Part shown: positions 14,098-17,200 of the stretch, piece after piece
Position numbering within the stretch: the first letter of the stretch is position 1
Layout: every line of letters starts with the position of its first letter
Source: RGIG5612 sp017511185
GTDB lineage: Bacteria > Bacillota > Clostridia > Lachnospirales > Lachnospiraceae
Length of the DNA: 17,200 bases
Reading direction: 5' to 3'
NCBI GenBank assembly: GCA_017511185.1
Contig: JAFWLF010000117.1
Location: forward strand, 1 to 17,200
The notes under the pieces: model-generated
The model's database searches: none
What the model saw: only the letters and a program-made list of their open reading frames with translations
Told to the model about the DNA's origin: nothing
Program-made: the position numbers and the translations under genes

Positions 14098-14799
14098 TTA
14101 CAACTCATTATTAACGACCGCTTCGCGCCCCCGCTCTTCCATCTTTTCCTTGTAATGATGAGCCTCCTCCAGCATCATGTCTTTAACTTTCATCAGACGG
14201 ATCTGGGTGCTTCGCTCATTCTCATCCAACTTCATCTGGATGTATTTGATATTTTCCTGTGCAGTCGGGATCATGACATGCTCCAGCGCGTTAACACGGC
14301 GGCGGGTCTTTTCGATCTCACTTGCCATCAGCTGGCAGCTCTTCTCCACTTCTGCCAAACGGAGCATGTCCGCAAACACATCCGACAAAGAGGAGACAGC
14401 GCCGTCCAGATCGCTGGAGGTGAAGGCGTAGCCGTAGGAATAAATGTCATTTGCATCGGCGGTACGCGTCTTTGTTTCAAAGATCGGAACTTCCACACTC
14501 ATGACATTTTTGAAATCCACTTCCAGGCTGACATTCTGCGCCGGAGCAATGAATGCAGCATTGACTTCTTCATCTTCCATACCCGCACGGGCAAGAACGA
14601 AGTCCTTGTTGGCTTTCGCGATCCCCTGCTCCACCTTCTCCCTGAGCGCTCTGTTTTCGCGCACCAGATCCAGGAACTGCCGCATCAGTTCATCACGTTT
14701 ATCTTTCAGAAGTTTATGTCCCCGTACGGCTGTTGCCAGTTTTTTCTTCTGCTTTGTCAGCTCCATACGGGTCGGATTGACTTGTTTCTTTGTTGCCAT
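14098..14799 (-). CDS. ntpD: V-type ATP synthase subunit D (central stalk)
   Basis: A 233-residue protein forming the rotating central shaft that links the A3B3 head to the membrane rotor. The N-terminal NPTRMELTKQKKKLATAVRGHKLLKDKRD stretch (about 8-36, seen in two parts) and the C-terminal TRRRVNALEHVMIPTAQENI region (about 165-184) are the family's two conserved blocks, each in a long helix; together they form an antiparallel coiled coil with a middle domain between. Length is slightly above the usual 200-215 residues because of a longer charged C-terminal tail (YKEKMEERGREAV). It starts 11 bases after the B subunit stop, with AGAGGA before the ATG, and is the last gene before the terminator. 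Confidence 0.96.
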   Translation of the reverse strand: MATKKQVNPTRMELTKQKKKLATAVRGHKLLKDKRDELMRQFLDLVRENRALREKVEQGIAKANKDFVLARAGMEDEEVNAAFIAPAQNVSLEVDFKNVMSVEVPIFETKTRTADANDIYSYGYAFTSSDLDGAVSSLSDVFADMLRLAEVEKSCQLMASEIEKTRRRVNALEHVMIPTAQENIKYIQMKLDENERSTQIRLMKVKDMMLEEAHHYKEKMEERGREAVVNNEL

Positions 14800-14810
14800 C
14801 TTTTTTCCTC

Positions 14811-16184
14811 TTATTTAGCGTCGTAATACTCATCCAGGAACTCGTCCTTGATACGTTTCAGTTCGCTTCTCGGAAGGATACGCAGCAGCTCCCAGCCAAG
14901 GGACAGCGTTTCTTCGATATCACGGTTCGTTTCAAATCCCTGGGAAACATACTTCACTTCGAACTCATCCGCAAACTTCGCGTAGATCTTGTCCATATCA
15001 GTCAAAGCGGCCTCGCCGAGCACGACCATGAGTTCCTTCGCCTCTTTGCCACGTGCATAAGCTGCAAACAGCTGGTTCATGGTATTCGCATGGTCTGCAC
15101 GCGTCTTTCCTTCGCCGATACCTTTATCTTTCAGACGGGAAAGAGATGGAAGTACATCGATTGGAGGCATGATGCCCTGGCGGTATAATTCACGGCTCAG
15201 GATGATCTGTCCCTCGGTGATGTATCCGGTAAGGTCAGGGATCGGGTGAGTCTTATCATCTTCCGGCATGGTCAGGATCGGGATCATGGTGATCGATCCA
15301 GTCTTGCCTTCCTGACGTCCGGCTCTTTCGTACATTGTTGCAAGGTCCGTGTACATATAGCCCGGATAACCACGACGTCCCGGAACTTCTTTCTGTGCTG
15401 CAGAGACCTCACGAAGAGAGTCTGCGTAGTTTGTAATATCTGTCAGGATGACCAGGACGTGCATGTTCTTTTCGAATGCCAGATATTCGGCAGCTGTCAG
15501 GGCCATCTTTGGTGTTGCCAGACGCTCAACAGCCGGGTCATTTGCCAGGTTGACAAACATAACGGTACGGTCGATTGCGCCGGTCTCGGTAAATGATTTT
15601 GTGAAGAAGTTTGCCTCTTCAAAGGTAATACCCATAGCTGCGAAGACAACGGCGAACTGCTCATCTGTTCCGCGAACCTTTGCCTGACGGGCAATCTGTG
15701 CTGCCAGATCTGCATGCGGCAGACCAGACATGGAGAAAATAGGAAGCTTCTGTCCACGAACCAGTGTGTTTAGTCCGTCAATGGCGGATACACCAGTCTG
15801 GATGAACTCCTGCGGATAGTTTCTGGCTGCCGGGTTCATCGGCAGACCGTTAACATCCATTCTCTTATCCGGAAGGATCTCCGGGCCGCCATCGATCGGA
15901 CGTCCCAGTCCGTCAAACACACGGCTCAGCATGTCTTCGGAAACACCCAGCTCCATGGCTCTTCCCAGGAAACGGACTTTGGAATCCTGTGGGTTGATAC
16001 CGGTGGAACTTTCGAACAGCTGGACCATTGCGTTGGTGCCGTCAATCTCCAGAACTTTACATCTTCTTTTTTCTCCGCTTGCAAGCTCGATTTCGCCCAG
16101 TTCGTTATAGGTGACACCCTCAACGCCCTGTACAAGCATCAGAGGACCTGCAATCTCCTGAATGGTTCTATACTCCTTTGGCAT
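14811..16184 (-). CDS. ntpB: V-type ATP synthase subunit B (regulatory, non-catalytic)
   Basis: A 457-residue head subunit that alternates with A in the A3B3 ring. The beta-barrel domain starts at EYRTIQEIAGPLMLVQGV. The place of the P-loop has SGLPHADL (153-160) without the lysine, as expected for B. FAAMGITFEEANFF, LTDITNYADSLREVSAA, PGRRGYPGYMYTDLA and PSLSRLKDKGIGEGKTRADH follow in normal order; the last contains the arginine region that reaches into the A-subunit active site. Length is normal. AAGGAGG lies within the last codons of the A gene, and the ATG comes two bases after the A stop codon. Whether the enzyme moves Na or H ions cannot be told, because the membrane subunits lie outside the window. 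Confidence 0.97.
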   Translation of the reverse strand: MPKEYRTIQEIAGPLMLVQGVEGVTYNELGEIELASGEKRRCKVLEIDGTNAMVQLFESSTGINPQDSKVRFLGRAMELGVSEDMLSRVFDGLGRPIDGGPEILPDKRMDVNGLPMNPAARNYPQEFIQTGVSAIDGLNTLVRGQKLPIFSMSGLPHADLAAQIARQAKVRGTDEQFAVVFAAMGITFEEANFFTKSFTETGAIDRTVMFVNLANDPAVERLATPKMALTAAEYLAFEKNMHVLVILTDITNYADSLREVSAAQKEVPGRRGYPGYMYTDLATMYERAGRQEGKTGSITMIPILTMPEDDKTHPIPDLTGYITEGQIILSRELYRQGIMPPIDVLPSLSRLKDKGIGEGKTRADHANTMNQLFAAYARGKEAKELMVVLGEAALTDMDKIYAKFADEFEVKYVSQGFETNRDIEETLSLGWELLRILPRSELKRIKDEFLDEYYDAK

Positions 16185-16186
16185 GA

Positions 16187-17200
16187 TTAGTCCTCCTTAT
16201 CTTTCAATCTCTTGATTTCATCTTTAATATCTGCTACCACGTTCATGAAGACATCTTCTACGGCATCGATCGTTGTGTATTTGAAACGACCGATCTTTTC
16301 TCTGACTTCCATGGCAACCAGCTTTTCAACAGAAACACCGTCATTCAAAGCTGCGAGAGCTTCATCATAGAAGGTCAGGATCAGCTGCATCATGCGGTAC
16401 TGTTTTTCAAGCTGTGTATAAGTATCAACTTCGTGGAAGGAATCCTGATGCAGGAAGTCCTCACGAATAGAACGGGCAATTTCCATCTTCAGACGGTCTG
16501 GTGCAGAAAGGGCGTCCATACCGACCAACTGAACGATCTCTTCCAGGGCTGCCTCATCGCCCAGGATCTGCATGAAGCGTGTCCTGCACTCCATCCAGTT
16601 TCCTTTTACGGCCTCATCAAACCACTGGCCCATCTCATTCACGTACAGAGAATAACTGGTCAGCCAGTTGATAGCAGGGAAGTGACGTTTATAAGCAAGG
16701 TTTGCATCCAGTCCCCAGAACACCTTAACGATACGAAGTGTTGCCTGAGAGACAGGTTCGGAAATATCACCACCCGGAGGAGAAACAGCACCGATAACGG
16801 AAAGGGCGCCCTCTCTCGGATGAAGTCCGTTGGAAATAACACGGCCGGCTCTCTCATAGAACTGAGCCAGACGGCTGCCGAGGTATGCCGGGTAACCTTC
16901 TTCACCAGGCATCTCTTCCAGACGACCGGACATTTCACGAAGGGCCTCTGCCCAACGGGATGTGGAGTCTGCCATCAATGCGACAGAATATCCCATGTCG
17001 CGGAAATACTCAGCAATGGTAATACCTACATAGATGGATGCTTCACGTGCCGCAACCGGCATATCCGATGTATTTGCGATCAGAACGGTACGTTCCATCA
17101 GGGAGTATCCTGTCTTCGGGTCTTTCAGTTCCGGGAACTCGTTCAGAACGTCGGTCATCTCGTTGCCGCGCTCGCCGCAGCCGATGTAAACGACGATGTC
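16187..17200 (-). CDS. ntpA: V-type ATP synthase subunit A (catalytic), 5' part cut off by the window edge
   Basis: The C-terminal 337 residues of the catalytic subunit, open to the right edge in frame. The first visible residues are VVYIGCGERGNEMTDVL, which follow the P-loop; the P-loop itself is outside. Further family motifs are NTSDMPVAAREASIYVGIT, MADSTSRWAEALREMSGRL, GEEGYPAYLGSRLAQFYERAG and SVIGAVSPPGGDISEPV, then the helical C-terminal domain ending KRLKDKED. These are intact and typical. In the full operon, stator and membrane-rotor genes would be expected further right. A, B and D are in the usual order and are packed with gaps of 2 and 11 bases. Confidence 0.97.
   Translation of the reverse strand, partial: DIVVYIGCGERGNEMTDVLNEFPELKDPKTGYSLMERTVLIANTSDMPVAAREASIYVGITIAEYFRDMGYSVALMADSTSRWAEALREMSGRLEEMPGEEGYPAYLGSRLAQFYERAGRVISNGLHPREGALSVIGAVSPPGGDISEPVSQATLRIVKVFWGLDANLAYKRHFPAINWLTSYSLYVNEMGQWFDEAVKGNWMECRTRFMQILGDEAALEEIVQLVGMDALSAPDRLKMEIARSIREDFLHQDSFHEVDTYTQLEKQYRMMQLILTFYDEALAALNDGVSVEKLVAMEVREKIGRFKYTTIDAVEDVFMNVVADIKDEIKRLKDKED

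Noticed and set aside
14155..14826. A 223-codon plus-strand frame over ntpD
   Set aside because: It is antisense to a well-identified V-ATPase subunit; its composition is that of a reverse-strand shadow.

Overview
The window reads as ordinary chromosome from an anaerobic, gut-type Firmicute, most likely a Lachnospiraceae (Clostridium cluster XIVa) relative. This rests on moderate GC, strong AGGAGG ribosome binding sites, a bacterial V-type ATPase (subunits A, B and D in that order), an OFA-family transporter beside a Cys-rich flavodoxin-like protein, and a HypE/AIR-synthase-like small protein. The genus is inference. There are no rRNAs, tRNAs, insertion sequences, phage genes or CRISPR arrays. 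The coding sequences are tightly packed.

Layout, left to right. (1) 1-5210, all on the minus strand: HAD phosphatase, SLC45/GPH-like MFS transporter and glycerophosphodiester phosphodiesterase overlap each other by a few bases. After a 125-base gap holding its own promoter come an FMN-reductase-like protein with a zinc ribbon and an OFA/OxlT-like MFS transporter cut by the left edge. (2) 5309-7427, plus strand, divergent from the HAD operon: a membrane-anchored protein with a 3D-type (three Asp) domain, a YhhN/TMEM86 lysoplasmalogenase-like membrane protein, and a tRNA-dihydrouridine synthase. (3) 7428-7864, no gene: a convergent intergenic region holding an AT-rich array of four degenerate repeats (mostly 81 bp) that can form competing hairpins, several followed by T tracts, then a GC-rich terminator for the opposite strand. 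(4) 7865-13929, minus strand: a six-gene run (AIR-synthase-C-like protein, FAD oxidoreductase, Lrp/AsnC regulator, class I aminotransferase, galactose mutarotase, L-fucose/arabinose-isomerase-like protein) with a consensus promoter at one end and a terminator at the other. (5) 14098-17200, minus strand: the 3' end of the V-ATPase operon (A partial, B, D) with a terminator after D.

How the genes may work together. The V-ATPase genes encode catalytic-head and central-stalk subunits of one ion-pumping complex. Across the divergent promoter at about 5.2-5.3 kb, the lysoplasmalogenase-like protein on one side and the glycerophosphodiesterase and phosphatase on the other could form a membrane-lipid headgroup salvage route; this is inference. 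The six-gene operon pairs sugar-handling genes with an aminotransferase, its probable Lrp regulator and a flavoenzyme, and I cannot name its substrate. The most unusual non-coding structure is the repeat array at 7428-7740, where the same nine-base element can pair with two partners, so that one fold gives a hairpin and the other an intrinsic terminator.
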